NCBI GenBank assembly: GCA_937891015.1
Contig: CALAPY010000102.1
Location: 1-49,886, forward strand
Direction: 5' to 3'
DNA: 49,886 nt
DNA from: UBA2108 sp002713215
GTDB taxonomy: Bacteria; Bacteroidota; Bacteroidia; Flavobacteriales_G; Salibacteraceae
The stretch's first letter is position 1; every line of letters begins with the position of its first letter. Made by a program: the position numbers and the translations under genes. The notes under the pieces are model-generated. The model saw only the letters and a program-made list of their open reading frames with translations, was not told where the DNA came from and did not search any database. Shown piece by piece: positions 1 to 9,538 of this stretch.

Positions 1-2
1 TT

Positions 3-2627
3 GGAAACAATGTAAGCTCAGGCAAGTTCAATCCATTGACAGCCGGAGCCGGTACGCATACCATTAATTATGAGTACAGTAATAGTAATGGTTGTAAAGA
101 CACAGCGAGCCAAACCATTGTTGTAAATTCAAGTCCGTCAGTTAGTTTGTCCAGTTTTGCAAACCTATGTGCTAATGCAGATAGTGTTACATTAAGTGGT
201 GGAGTGCCGAGCAGTGGAACCTACAAAATAAATGGTAGTACGGTAACAGGATTTAACCCTACAACCTATGGAAAAGGAAGTTATACCGTTTGGTATTCGT
301 TTACCGATGGAAATAGTTGTACAGACAGTGCCAGTCAAACTTTGACGGTAGATAGTGTAACTCCTTTAACGTATCCGGCTCTTGCCAGTATTTGTAACGG
401 TGTTTCTCCGGTGGCAATCAATACAGCAACACCAACTGGAGGTATTTACAGTGGTACAGGAGTAACAGGTAACATGTTTGATCCAAGTGTAACTGGTATT
501 GGAACATTTACCATTAAGTATGTATTTACTAATGGTTTAAGTTGTCAAGATTCTATTTTCCAGACTATTGGAGTGGATACACTTCCTGCTGTTAGTTTCC
601 AATTCTCAGCAGATAGTATTTGTGCAAATGCAGACAGTATATTGCTTACCGGAGTTCCCAGCGGTGGTACTTTTAATGGTAGCGGATCGAGTGGGTCATA
701 CTTTAATCCAAAGTTGACTTCAGCGGGTATGAGGACAATTACCTATACCTATACAGGAGTAAATGGGTGTTCTAATTCTGCGGTAGATTCTATTCGCGTG
801 GATTCTATTCCGGTGGTAAGTTTCAACTTGCCAGACTCAATTTGTTTTAATTCATCTTTAATAAACTTACTTGGAGTTTCTTCTCCATTGGGTGGAACGT
901 ATTCAGGAAGCGGAGTTGTTTCGACTAATTACAATCCATCCGTGGCTGGAGTAGGTTTGGATACGGTAGGTTATAAGGTGACCAATGCATTTGGTTGTAG
1001 TGATTCGGTAATAGAAATAATACGAATTGATTCAGTTCCTGCGGTATCACTTACCACATTTACACCCATGTGTAGTTCCGATTCTTTAATTCTTACTCAG
1101 GGAATGCCGAGCGGTGGTATTTATTCAGGAAATGGTGTAACTGGAAATGTATTTAAGCCTTCTTTGGCTGGAATGTATACTGTTAGTTATAAGTATACCG
1201 ATTTAAACAATTGTTCGGATTCAGTGGCAGACTCAATTCGAGTCAAATTATCACCCCAGGCCTCGTTATCATCCTTAGGAACTATTTGTGCAAATGCAGC
1301 AGATTTCACGCTTAAAAATGGCCTTCCCGCAGGAGGTGTCTATCTTGGTAGTATGGTTAAAAATGATTCGATTTTTAGTCCGACTACGGTTGGAGCAGGG
1401 TCTTATGTTTTAAGATATGGAGTAGCCGATACTAATGGATGTACGGATACTGCTTCTTTGACGGTAAATGTAGATACGGTTCCTATTGTTTCCATTAGTC
1501 CTTTTCCAACACTTTGTCTAGGTTTCTCCAATTACAGACTGGTAGAAGGAATACCAGCCGGTGGTAAATACTATGGTACTGGTGTTGTGCAGGATACTAT
1601 GTTTAACCAGTCCGTTGGTGTAGGTCCTCACTCGATTAAATACATATTCTCTGATATAAATGGATGTACGGATAGTGCTTTCAGATCATTGACCCTTGAT
1701 ACTATTTTGAAGGTAACCGGGGCTCAATTCAAAGATGTATGTGCTTATGGAGATACGTTGAAACTATCTGGAGGGCTTCCCCTTGGAGGTAAATATTCAG
1801 GAAATGGTGTGCTTAATGATACCTTGTTTGTAAGTGAATCTTCAAGGATTGGAACCAACAAACTGTATTATGTAATAGAGAATCATTGTGGTAAGGATTC
1901 CATGCAATTTAGTTTTAGAGTAAAAGGATTGCCTACGGTTTCTTTAGATTCAATTCCCGAAATCTGTCAAAACAATGGTGATTATAAACTTTCCGGAGGT
2001 ACACCAGAGGGAGGTAAGTATTATGTATTTAGCCTTGAAGATTCGGTAGTAAAAACAACATATGCTGGAAAAGTAAGTGTAAGGTACACATATACCGATA
2101 CCGCTGGATGCTTGAATGACGATATGCGAATTGCAGTTATTCGTCCAGGTCCATTGGCACAAATTCATGGACCAAGTTCAGTTTGTTCGAAGGATTCTTT
2201 GCAACTAAGTACGGATTCTCAGTTTAAGTCATATATCTGGAACGGGAAAGAAGGTGAGGCAAGCCACAGTTGGTCTTATCAAGAAATGAAATATGGCATA
2301 AACAACATCAGTCTTAAGGTGCTCGACGATAAAGGATGTAGTGCAACCGTAACTAAGAGAGTTGACGTATACAACTGCGGAGACCCTATAGAAATGTGGC
2401 CAAATCCTTCAAATGGAAATTTCCAGATGAGATTCTTGTCTAAAATTGATCAGGAGGTAATTATTACTATTACCAACGATATTGGTCAGGAAATACTGAG
2501 GGCAACGCCCTATATTAATCCGGGTAACAACGTATACGACATTGTTTTGTCGGTTGGTGCGGGAATCTACGTGGTCAAAGTTGAAATGGATGGAGAAACG
2601 CATCTCCAAAAAATTATCATTCGTTAG
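3..2627 (+). CDS. Giant T9SS-secreted repeat protein (3' part)
   Basis: The reading frame is open to the left edge, so the start codon lies outside the window and this is the C-terminal part of a longer protein. It carries about nine tandem modules of roughly 75 residues, each with an early Cys, a Gly-Gly-x-Tyr-x-Gly-x-Gly-Val core, a Phe-Asn-Pro turn, a Tyr-x-Tyr-Thr strand, an Asn-Gly-Cys pair and a closing Val-Asp. These look like Ig-like beta modules with one disulfide each. A PKD-like segment follows, and the last ~75 residues (from MWPNPSNGNF to the C-terminal KIIIR) form a T9SS type A sorting domain. The inferred role is a cell-surface or secreted adhesin-like protein exported by the type IX system. 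The export call is strong; the function is unknown. Only 30 bases separate it from the next gene. Confidence 0.9.
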   Translation, partial: GNNVSSGKFNPLTAGAGTHTINYEYSNSNGCKDTASQTIVVNSSPSVSLSSFANLCANADSVTLSGGVPSSGTYKINGSTVTGFNPTTYGKGSYTVWYSFTDGNSCTDSASQTLTVDSVTPLTYPALASICNGVSPVAINTATPTGGIYSGTGVTGNMFDPSVTGIGTFTIKYVFTNGLSCQDSIFQTIGVDTLPAVSFQFSADSICANADSILLTGVPSGGTFNGSGSSGSYFNPKLTSAGMRTITYTYTGVNGCSNSAVDSIRVDSIPVVSFNLPDSICFNSSLINLLGVSSPLGGTYSGSGVVSTNYNPSVAGVGLDTVGYKVTNAFGCSDSVIEIIRIDSVPAVSLTTFTPMCSSDSLILTQGMPSGGIYSGNGVTGNVFKPSLAGMYTVSYKYTDLNNCSDSVADSIRVKLSPQASLSSLGTICANAADFTLKNGLPAGGVYLGSMVKNDSIFSPTTVGAGSYVLRYGVADTNGCTDTASLTVNVDTVPIVSISPFPTLCLGFSNYRLVEGIPAGGKYYGTGVVQDTMFNQSVGVGPHSIKYIFSDINGCTDSAFRSLTLDTILKVTGAQFKDVCAYGDTLKLSGGLPLGGKYSGNGVLNDTLFVSESSRIGTNKLYYVIENHCGKDSMQFSFRVKGLPTVSLDSIPEICQNNGDYKLSGGTPEGGKYYVFSLEDSVVKTTYAGKVSVRYTYTDTAGCLNDDMRIAVIRPGPLAQIHGPSSVCSKDSLQLSTDSQFKSYIWNGKEGEASHSWSYQEMKYGINNISLKVLDDKGCSATVTKRVDVYNCGDPIEMWPNPSNGNFQMRFLSKIDQEVIITITNDIGQEILRATPYINPGNNVYDIVLSVGAGIYVVKVEMDGETHLQKIIIR

Positions 2628-2642
2628 TATCAGCGCTACACT

Positions 2643-2650
2643 TATGTTTG
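2643..2650 (+). promoter_or_regulatory. Candidate -7 element (TAnnTTTG) for formyltransferase
   Basis: TATGTTTG matches the Bacteroidota -7 consensus. It lies 7 bases before the ATG at 2658, so transcription would start almost at the start codon. No convincing -33 TTG or TTTG was seen at the usual distance. Confidence 0.35.
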
Positions 2651-2657
2651 CAGCTTG

Positions 2658-3425
2658 ATGGATGAGAATTCTAAACAGGTTGTATTTATGGGCGGAAAGC
2701 AAGTGGGGTATACTTGCTTAAAATATCTGCTGGAGAACACTCATTCACTGTCCATTGACGTTGTAGGGGTATTTGAAAGTATCACTAAAACATCTTCAGA
2801 TGAATTCTCTATTGGAGCTTTGTGCCAGGAGTATGAAATACCGATTTTCAATAATTGCGATGACCTGCTAACTTTCAATAACCTAGACTTTATAATTTCG
2901 GTACAATACGGTGAAATCCTTAAGAAAAGGCATATTGACCAGGCGAAAGAAATGGCCATAAATGCTCATATGGCTCCACTTCCGGAGTACAGAGGATGCA
3001 ACCAGTTTAGTTTTGCCATTGTTGATGGGGCTAAGGAATTCGGTACCAGTATTCATCGACTTGAAACAAGTATTGACGGAGGTGATTTAATTGCTGAGCG
3101 TCGATTCAAGATTCCTAAAGATTGTTTTGTACAACAATTACATAAGATTACGGTTAATGAGACAGTAGCTTTATTCAAAGAGGAAATTGGCGACATTATT
3201 AAAGGAAATGTTACACTTATTCCTCAATCCGAATTGGCCAAGAAGAGAAATTCAGGATTTCATTTAAGAAATGAAATTGATCACCTTAAAAGGATTGATA
3301 ATCAATGGGCTGCTGAAAAGAAAAAGAGGTATTTTAGAGCAACTTATTTCCCGCCGTTTTCTCCTCCGGTGGAAGTTCATAGTGGCAAGGCATTGGATAT
3401 GGATTGGTACAATTCAATTTCATGA
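2658..3425 (+). CDS. Formyltransferase family protein (probable sugar N-formyltransferase)
   Basis: This 255-residue protein has the formyl-transferase fold. An N-terminal VVFMGGKQVG resembles the start of methionyl-tRNA formyltransferase. The catalytic block is Asn102-Ala-His104 ... LPEYRG, then IDGGD with Asp143, which matches the Asn/His/Asp triad of 10-formyl-THF-dependent enzymes. It is shorter than methionyl-tRNA formyltransferase (about 310 residues), and its C-terminus (KRYFRATYFPPFSPP) resembles formyltransferases that act on amino sugars. I chose the ATG at 2658 over a TTG three bases upstream. Its stop overlaps the start of the glycosyltransferase gene as ATGA, implying translational coupling and a shared role, most likely surface-glycan decoration. 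The substrate cannot be deduced. Confidence 0.8.
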   Translation: MDENSKQVVFMGGKQVGYTCLKYLLENTHSLSIDVVGVFESITKTSSDEFSIGALCQEYEIPIFNNCDDLLTFNNLDFIISVQYGEILKKRHIDQAKEMAINAHMAPLPEYRGCNQFSFAIVDGAKEFGTSIHRLETSIDGGDLIAERRFKIPKDCFVQQLHKITVNETVALFKEEIGDIIKGNVTLIPQSELAKKRNSGFHLRNEIDHLKRIDNQWAAEKKKRYFRATYFPPFSPPVEVHSGKALDMDWYNSIS

Positions 3426-4519
3426 AGAGAATAATATTAACGGTTACAACCGATCTTGTTTTTGATCAGCGAATGTGCAGGATTTGTACAACACTCTCTG
3501 ACAACGGTTATGATGTTGTACTTATTGGTCGTCGAAAAAAATCCAGCCCCGAATTAACCCTGGAAAGTTACACTCAAAAGAGGCTGACTTGTTTTTTTGA
3601 AAAGGGTCCTCAATTCTACATAGAATACAACATCAGGCTGTTTATTTACCTTCTGTTTAAAAGGGCCGACATCTATTGTGGGATTGACTTGGATGCTGTT
3701 TTGCCTCCATTGTGGAAATCTAAACTATTTGGTAAACCATTCGTTTTCGATGCTCACGAGTACTTTACAGGTATGGAGGAGATTGTCGACCGGCCTCAAA
3801 TTCAGCGAATATGGAAGTGGATTGAAAGGAGGGTGTTTTCAAAACTGAAGTATGGGTACACGGTTTCTGAAGGATATGTCGACTTATTTAAGTCTGAATA
3901 TAATGTAGAATTAAAGGTTGTCAGAAATGCAACCGTATTGAAGGATTTGCTAAGATCCGAGACCCGAAAAACCACCATCTTATACCAAGGTGCTGTCAAT
4001 GTCGGAAGAGGGTTGGAGTCGTTAATTATGGCTATGCATAAAATAGAAGCAGAGCTAATAATATGTGGTAAAGGAGATGTTTATGAAGACCTAATCTCTT
4101 TGGCCGACAAGGAAAATCTGGGCCATAAGGTTAAATTCATGGGATTTGTTGAACCGGAACGATTGGTTCAGTTTACTCAAAATGCTGGAATAGGAATAAC
4201 CCTATTTGACGCCAAAGGAAGGAGTAACAAATATTCCATGGCCAATCGGTTTTTCGACTATATGCATGCCGGAGTTCCACAGCTTGCTATGAATTACCCG
4301 GAATACAAAAACTTTAACGCTAGGTTTGAAGTTGCGAAGTTGATTGACGACCTTGAGCCTTTTACCATAACCAGTAGCATAAACCACTTGCTTAAGGATG
4401 ATAACTACTATTCCAGGTTGAAGGAAAATGCACTGAAAGCTCGGGAGGTTTTTAACTGGCAAAATGAGGCTAAAACCCTATTGTCGGTCTATAGTCAGGT
4501 GGAAGAAGAAAATTCTTAG
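3422..4519 (+). CDS. Glycosyltransferase family 4
   Basis: A 365-residue GT-B glycosyltransferase. The N-terminal Rossmann half begins RIILTVTTDLVFDQRM and carries FDAHEYF. The C-terminal half has the sugar-nucleotide-binding pattern: YQGAVNVGRGLESLI, then ICGKGD, VKFMGFV, and the late FFDYMHAGVPQLA segment that holds the family acceptor/donor loop. A longer reading from TTG at 3404 is possible, but the ATG at 3422 sits in an ATGA overlap with the upstream formyltransferase and fits the family start. It probably transfers a sugar in cell-surface polysaccharide or glycoprotein assembly together with the formyltransferase; donor and acceptor are unknown. It converges on the minus-strand GT2 gene 28 bases downstream. 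Confidence 0.85.
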   Translation: MKRIILTVTTDLVFDQRMCRICTTLSDNGYDVVLIGRRKKSSPELTLESYTQKRLTCFFEKGPQFYIEYNIRLFIYLLFKRADIYCGIDLDAVLPPLWKSKLFGKPFVFDAHEYFTGMEEIVDRPQIQRIWKWIERRVFSKLKYGYTVSEGYVDLFKSEYNVELKVVRNATVLKDLLRSETRKTTILYQGAVNVGRGLESLIMAMHKIEAELIICGKGDVYEDLISLADKENLGHKVKFMGFVEPERLVQFTQNAGIGITLFDAKGRSNKYSMANRFFDYMHAGVPQLAMNYPEYKNFNARFEVAKLIDDLEPFTITSSINHLLKDDNYYSRLKENALKAREVFNWQNEAKTLLSVYSQVEEENS

Positions 4520-4547
4520 TTCAGCTTATTAGTATTTGGTCAACGAA

Positions 4548-5447
4548 TTAACCATTCTTCCTCGATAATCTGTAAGAATGAATGAAGTGATACAGCTTCC
4601 ACTGATCAAATTTCCTTAAATCGGGATTATCAGAATTAAGATTTTCTACAATTCCTTTAATTCGTTGGTTAAGAATCCATTCGGCAATGAATAGCAATCC
4701 AAATCGTTTTAATCTTTCAAAAACGTTTATCAGCTTAAGTCCTTCTCCAGCACTGTTATCTTTATAAAGTTGTACCAGGTTTTGAACCCCCGAGAGCGAT
4801 TTAGTAAGGAAGTCCTCTGCCGTATCCAGGCCGATGTGCACCACTGCGTTTTCAATGTGTTCAATATCAATGTTGCGTTCCATCAGTTGTAAGCCCAGCC
4901 AAGTATCTTCATGGCCATAGCCCTTTATGTTCTTTTGGAGAGGTATTGAAAGAAAAAGTTCCCGGGTGATAAAGAGGTTGCTGGCAAGAAAATGTATGAA
5001 CCTACCATTTTTCCTTTCCTCAGCACTTCGTTGTTCCCGCTCAGTTCCATACAACCAGCGCAACTTATGTTTTGGATCTTTTGGTGGCTCCCGATAGTAA
5101 GCAATTCCACCAACGCACACAGCTGCATCGGCATGATTCAGGTAGTTAGAAATGAAATTTTCATTGGTAATTTCAATGTCACAATCAAGAAAAAGCAAGT
5201 TGGAATATTGAGCTTCTTCTGCGAGTAGAGATCTTATTTTCGCTCTTCCTATGTTGTTTTCAAGCTCTGTATAAATTACAGAATCGTATTTTTTAACTTC
5301 TTGATTTTTAGACTTAAACTCGTCTAAACTACCATCGTCGATACAAAGAATTTCAAAGTTCTGATCTTGTTGCTGACATTGTTGGAGTAGTTCGGTAACA
5401 AGTTTGGTTACATCGAAATTGTAAATTGGAATTAGAACCGAAAGCAT
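4548..5447 (-). CDS. Glycosyltransferase family 2
   Basis: A 299-residue GT-A enzyme. It opens with the typical LSVLIPIYNFD, followed by EILCIDDGSLDEF (nucleotide-binding Asp-Asp-Gly) and FLDCDIEITNENF (DxD-type metal site). ASNLFITRELF and GYGHEDTWLGLQLMERN supply the ED catalytic-base motif usual in this family. It starts 2 bases after the ftsE stop, so both are read from one transcript. The C-terminal ~80 residues are helical, with no obvious membrane segment. The linkage to ftsE suggests coordination with envelope growth, but the substrate is unknown. Confidence 0.85.
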   Translation of the reverse strand: MLSVLIPIYNFDVTKLVTELLQQCQQQDQNFEILCIDDGSLDEFKSKNQEVKKYDSVIYTELENNIGRAKIRSLLAEEAQYSNLLFLDCDIEITNENFISNYLNHADAAVCVGGIAYYREPPKDPKHKLRWLYGTEREQRSAEERKNGRFIHFLASNLFITRELFLSIPLQKNIKGYGHEDTWLGLQLMERNIDIEHIENAVVHIGLDTAEDFLTKSLSGVQNLVQLYKDNSAGEGLKLINVFERLKRFGLLFIAEWILNQRIKGIVENLNSDNPDLRKFDQWKLYHFIHSYRLSRKNG

Positions 5448-5449
5448 GT

Positions 5450-6127
5450 TTATATGGCCGAATCTTTAATAAAACCGGCTTCGCATTTCAAGGTCCTCTG
5501 GTGATACTTTTCCATTAACGAATAATCGTGAGTGGCCATTAGAACAGCCGTTCCCTTTTGACTAATGTTTATTAGCAAGTTTAATATGCGAAGTGAAGTT
5601 TCGGGGTCCAGGTTACCAGTTGGCTCATCTGCAAGAATTAAATCAGGATCATTTAGTAACGATCGGGCAATGGCAACCCGCTGTTGCTCTCCACCTGACA
5701 GTTGGTGAGTCATTTTAAATCCTTTGGTGTGGAGGCCTACCATTTCAAGTACCTCATCAATTCTGTTTTTAATTTCCTTTTTGTTTTTCCAGCCGGTAGC
5801 TTTAAGCACAAATTCCAGGTTCTTCTCCACAGATCGATCTGTCATAAGTTGAAAATCCTGGAAAACAATTCCCAGGCTTCTTCGGAGATAGGGGATTTTA
5901 CTTCGTTTAAGGTTGTGCAATTCGAAGTCGGCAACAATTCCTTCTCCCTCTTCAAATTTCAATTCGGCATAAAGGGTTTTCAGCAAACTACTTTTTCCAC
6001 TTCCCGTTTCGCCAATCAGATAAACAAATTCGCCCTTCTGAATTTTTATATTGATATCTGTAAGAACAAGATTTTCTTCCTGATAAACCTTGGCATTTTT
6101 TAATTCCAAAATGGTTTCCGCACTCAT
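5450..6127 (-). CDS. ftsE: Cell division ATP-binding protein FtsE
   Basis: A 225-residue ABC ATPase. Walker A is GETGSGKSS (39-47), the signature is LSGGEQQR (143-150), and Walker B is LILADEPTGNLD (from 163). MATHDYSL holds the switch His. FtsE works with the membrane protein FtsX in septal peptidoglycan remodelling; ftsX is not in this window, as is common in Bacteroidota, where the two genes are separated. An upstream ATG at 6145 would add six residues, but a candidate -7 element (6143-6150) overlaps it, so I prefer MSAETIL at 6127. LolD-type transporters have a similar core, but the sequence around the Q-loop (VFQDFQLMTDRSV) fits FtsE. Confidence 0.88.
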   Translation of the reverse strand: MSAETILELKNAKVYQEENLVLTDINIKIQKGEFVYLIGETGSGKSSLLKTLYAELKFEEGEGIVADFELHNLKRSKIPYLRRSLGIVFQDFQLMTDRSVEKNLEFVLKATGWKNKKEIKNRIDEVLEMVGLHTKGFKMTHQLSGGEQQRVAIARSLLNDPDLILADEPTGNLDPETSLRILNLLINISQKGTAVLMATHDYSLMEKYHQRTLKCEAGFIKDSAI

Positions 6128-6142
6128 GAAAAGCAATTTTTC

Positions 6143-6150
6143 CAAATGTA
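6143..6150 (-). promoter_or_regulatory. Candidate -7 element for ftsE
   Basis: Read on the minus strand this is TACATTTG, matching TAnnTTTG. It lies 15 bases upstream of the ftsE ATG at 6127. No clear -33 partner is visible. Confidence 0.35.
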
Positions 6151-6370
6151 ATTTATTCGATCTGTTAATTACCAGAACATGCGCCTAATTATTAAATAAT
6201 ATACTATGAATAAGTTCCTTTTTTCTTTGACTTTATAGGGTTACAACGGGTAAAAAACCGAATTTGGGTTTAACATATTTGCGTTGAAAACTTTGAACCA
6301 TTAGAAAGCCTGTCCTTCTGAAGCCTCCTACTTTTATGATTTGTCTATAAGCAGATTTTCATAGCCCATT

Positions 6371-9300
6371 GTGATTAAACGAAAGCTCTTAATTTCACTT
6401 ACTTTTTTAATGCTGTTTGGTCAAATAGTGGCTCAGCAAACTGAACTTTTTAGAAATCCAATACGAGTCTATAACCTTGGACTAGAGTATTATGATAAAG
6501 AGCTATACAGCAGTGCTCAAAAGCAATTTGCAGAAGTTGTTAAGCAGATTGGCGACGAAAATGCTGAAGTATCTGTCAATGCAGAATACTTTGCCGCATT
6601 GTGTGCTCTTAAGTTATTCCATAGAGATGCCTCCTTGCAATTAAGGGAGTTTATTCGAAAGCATCCTGAGAGTTCTAAGGTCAGGCATGCCAAATTTCAA
6701 TTGGGTGGTTATTATTATCGAAAACGAAAGTGGGATGACGTTATCAAATGGTACAGTCAGGTATCGCCGTATGATTTGGGAAAGGAAGAAAAATACGAGT
6801 ATAAATTTAAGCTCTCGTATTCGTACCTTATGAAAAAAGAGCACGACCTGGCTTCTCGTGGCTTCTATGAGATTAAGGATGTTAATAACAGCTATGCTTC
6901 CCCGGCGCGATATTATTTTGCCCATATTTCTTACCTCAAGGAGAATTATCAAACAGCACTTACCGATTTTAGACGATTGAGCGATCATCCCAAGTTTGGT
7001 CCTATTGTTCCTTATTATATCAGTCAAATTCTATACAACCAAAAGAAATACGAGGAGTTACTGGATTACGCTCCACCTTTACTAGATTCTGTTATCTCCA
7101 AAAGAAAACCTGAGATGGCCCGGCTAATCGGAGAGGCCCATTATTATGAAAGAGACTATGAAGAAGCCCGACCGTATTTGGAAATGTATCAGAAGGAATC
7201 AAGGTCGCTAAACAATGACGATCGTTACCAGCTGGCGTTTACCTACTATAAAACAGAGTACTATGAAGAGGCTATAAAACTCTTTAGCCGATTAACCGGG
7301 TTGAAGAATGAAATGGCACAAATATCATCTTATCATTTGGCCGATTGTTATTTAAAGACCGGACAAAAGAATCATTCCCGGTCAGCATTTAAAATTGCCT
7401 ACGATCTTGGTTTCGATCCCGAGATAACAGAAGAATCTTTATTCAATTACGCACGATTAAGCTACGAGTTGTCACTCAATCCATACCAGAAATCGATTGA
7501 GGCTTTCAAGGAATACATAGCCAAATATCCAGAGTCGTCCAAGATTGATGATGCTTATCGGTATTTGATTGCTGTGTATTTGACTACCAAAAATTATGAT
7601 GCTGCATTGGCCTCTATTCAAAGTGTAAAGAACAAAACACCGCAACTGAAATCGGCCTACCAAAAGATTGCTTATAAAAAGGGGACTTCATTGTATCAAA
7701 ATCGGGCATATCACGATGCGGTTCGCTATTTCGATAAATCTCACCTGTATAAAAGCGATGAGAAACTTACCGCTCTTGCTTTTTATTGGAAAGGCGAAGC
7801 AAGGTACAGGCAGCGAGAATATGACAATGCAATCGAGAATTACAGAGCATTTATATACGAAACCAGTGCCATTCTAACTTCTGTTTTTAATCAGGCAAAT
7901 TATAATGTTGGGTATTGTTACTTTAAAAAAGGAGATTACCAGGAAGCGAACCTGTGGTTAAGAAAATACATATACAACAAAGAGGATATCGATACCTTTA
8001 AGTTGAACGATGCTCTATTAAGAATTGGTGATGGGTATTTCATGCTCAAAGATTATGATCAGGCCATAGACTTCTATACACAAGCAGAAAAAGTCGGGGC
8101 ATTCGATGCCGACTATGCTTTATTTCAAAGTGCGGTTTGTTATGGAATTAAAAAAGATTTTGGTTCCAAAATTTCAAGTTTAGAAAAACTAATTGCAGAG
8201 AATCCAGGGTCTGCGTATTTGGATGCGGCTTATTACGAATTAGGAAGGTCCTATAACATTCAGGGAAATAATGAAAAAGCATTGGCTTCCTTCAAACAGG
8301 TGATTGACCAGGGAAATAAAAACGTATACCTTAAAAAATCGTTGAATAGTACCGGGTTGATCCATTACAATTCAAACAATTATGATGGCGCAATTACCGT
8401 TTTTACAAGAATTGTAAACGATTATCCAACCTACCAGGATACGAAAGAAGCGTTAGTAGTTCTTAAGAACATTTATATCGAACGCGGACAGGTTGAAAAA
8501 TACTCAGAGCTAATGGCTGGTTTGTCCTTTGTTGATGTTTCGCAAAATGAGTTAGATTCAGCCGTATTTGAAGCTGCTCAGGATATTTATTTCGAAAACA
8601 AGTGCGATAAAGCTAAACCATACCTGATTAGTTACCTCAATAAATTTCAACAGGGAATTCATAAGCTTAAAGCAAACTATTATTTGGCAGACTGTTATTA
8701 TCGTTCAGAGAGTTATGACTCTTCGATTACTTTTTATGAAAACATTACAGCCCTTCCTTCCAACGAGCATACCGAGGAAGCATTAATTAGAACCGCTAAT
8801 TATTATTTCGATAAAAAGCGATACAGCGAAGCACATAATCAGTACAAGCGATTGGAAGTTGCTGCAACAAGCGCCCCCACATTAAGGCAGGCTGTAGGAG
8901 GGAGGCTGGAAAGTTCGTTTATCATGGATTCCACCGATCGGGCACTGGAGGCTGCTGAAGTCTATTTGGCACATGAATTTAATGAAGCCCATTACCTGGC
9001 TATTGCCTACATATTGAAGGCGAGGAAAGCGGTTAACAATAATAAATACGATGATGCATTAACCTATTATTCCATCGTTGCAGACACCAGTAAAACAGAA
9101 ATCAGTGCTGAAGCAGCTTATGGAATGGCGAGGGTTTATTTTGAAAGAGACAGCCTGTCTAAAAGTGAAAAACTAATTTTTGGTCTTTTAAACACCCCTG
9201 ACTATGAAGTTTGGGTGGCTAAGTCCTTAATTCTTTTATCCGATGTATACATCAAGAAGGAAGATTATTTCCAGGCTAAGGCAGCGTTGAATAGTGTAAT

Positions 9301-9538
9301 TGACAACTATGATGGCGAAGACATGGTTAAGGTAGCCCGGGCTAAACTTCTGGAAGTTGAAGTCATTGAGCAGAAACAAGATGAAAAGTTGAAAGAGGCA
9401 CCTGATATGGAATTGAATTTCGATGGTGTCGACATAGACAATGAAGAAATTGACGCATTGTTTGACGAGGAAGAGATTGAGGAAGAAATTATTCCTGAAA
9501 CCGAAAACAAAGAGGAGGGACAAGATGAAGGTAAATAA
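6371..9538 (+). CDS. Large TPR-repeat exported protein
   Basis: A 1055-residue protein with a signal peptide (MIKRKLLISLTFLMLFGQIVAQ) and no lipobox, then almost continuous tetratricopeptide-type helical hairpins. Typical units read YxxAxxxFxxVxxxYP, A-x-YYxG-x-YxxxxxYxxAI and similar. The C-terminal 45 residues are very acidic (runs of Glu and Asp) and look disordered. The start is GTG at 6371; an in-frame stop lies 9 bases upstream. It overlaps the following beta-barrel gene by 14 bases, so the two are probably co-translated and may work together at the outer membrane. It belongs to the broad YbgF/BamD-like TPR group, but it is far longer than BamD and lacks a lipid-attachment Cys. It is not recognisably SprE/PorW. 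Confidence 0.85.
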   Translation: MIKRKLLISLTFLMLFGQIVAQQTELFRNPIRVYNLGLEYYDKELYSSAQKQFAEVVKQIGDENAEVSVNAEYFAALCALKLFHRDASLQLREFIRKHPESSKVRHAKFQLGGYYYRKRKWDDVIKWYSQVSPYDLGKEEKYEYKFKLSYSYLMKKEHDLASRGFYEIKDVNNSYASPARYYFAHISYLKENYQTALTDFRRLSDHPKFGPIVPYYISQILYNQKKYEELLDYAPPLLDSVISKRKPEMARLIGEAHYYERDYEEARPYLEMYQKESRSLNNDDRYQLAFTYYKTEYYEEAIKLFSRLTGLKNEMAQISSYHLADCYLKTGQKNHSRSAFKIAYDLGFDPEITEESLFNYARLSYELSLNPYQKSIEAFKEYIAKYPESSKIDDAYRYLIAVYLTTKNYDAALASIQSVKNKTPQLKSAYQKIAYKKGTSLYQNRAYHDAVRYFDKSHLYKSDEKLTALAFYWKGEARYRQREYDNAIENYRAFIYETSAILTSVFNQANYNVGYCYFKKGDYQEANLWLRKYIYNKEDIDTFKLNDALLRIGDGYFMLKDYDQAIDFYTQAEKVGAFDADYALFQSAVCYGIKKDFGSKISSLEKLIAENPGSAYLDAAYYELGRSYNIQGNNEKALASFKQVIDQGNKNVYLKKSLNSTGLIHYNSNNYDGAITVFTRIVNDYPTYQDTKEALVVLKNIYIERGQVEKYSELMAGLSFVDVSQNELDSAVFEAAQDIYFENKCDKAKPYLISYLNKFQQGIHKLKANYYLADCYYRSESYDSSITFYENITALPSNEHTEEALIRTANYYFDKKRYSEAHNQYKRLEVAATSAPTLRQAVGGRLESSFIMDSTDRALEAAEVYLAHEFNEAHYLAIAYILKARKAVNNNKYDDALTYYSIVADTSKTEISAEAAYGMARVYFERDSLSKSEKLIFGLLNTPDYEVWVAKSLILLSDVYIKKEDYFQAKAALNSVIDNYDGEDMVKVARAKLLEVEVIEQKQDEKLKEAPDMELNFDGVDIDNEEIDALFDEEEIEEEIIPETENKEEGQDEGK

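Noticed and set aside
3..2627. Satellite or mobile DNA from tandem repeats
   Set aside because: The repeats are in-frame protein modules of a secreted protein and do not look like non-coding DNA repeats.
9441..9524. Longer start of the beta-barrel gene
   Set aside because: The extra N-terminus is very basic and would displace the signal peptide, while 9525 has a purine-rich ribosome site and fits the reading.
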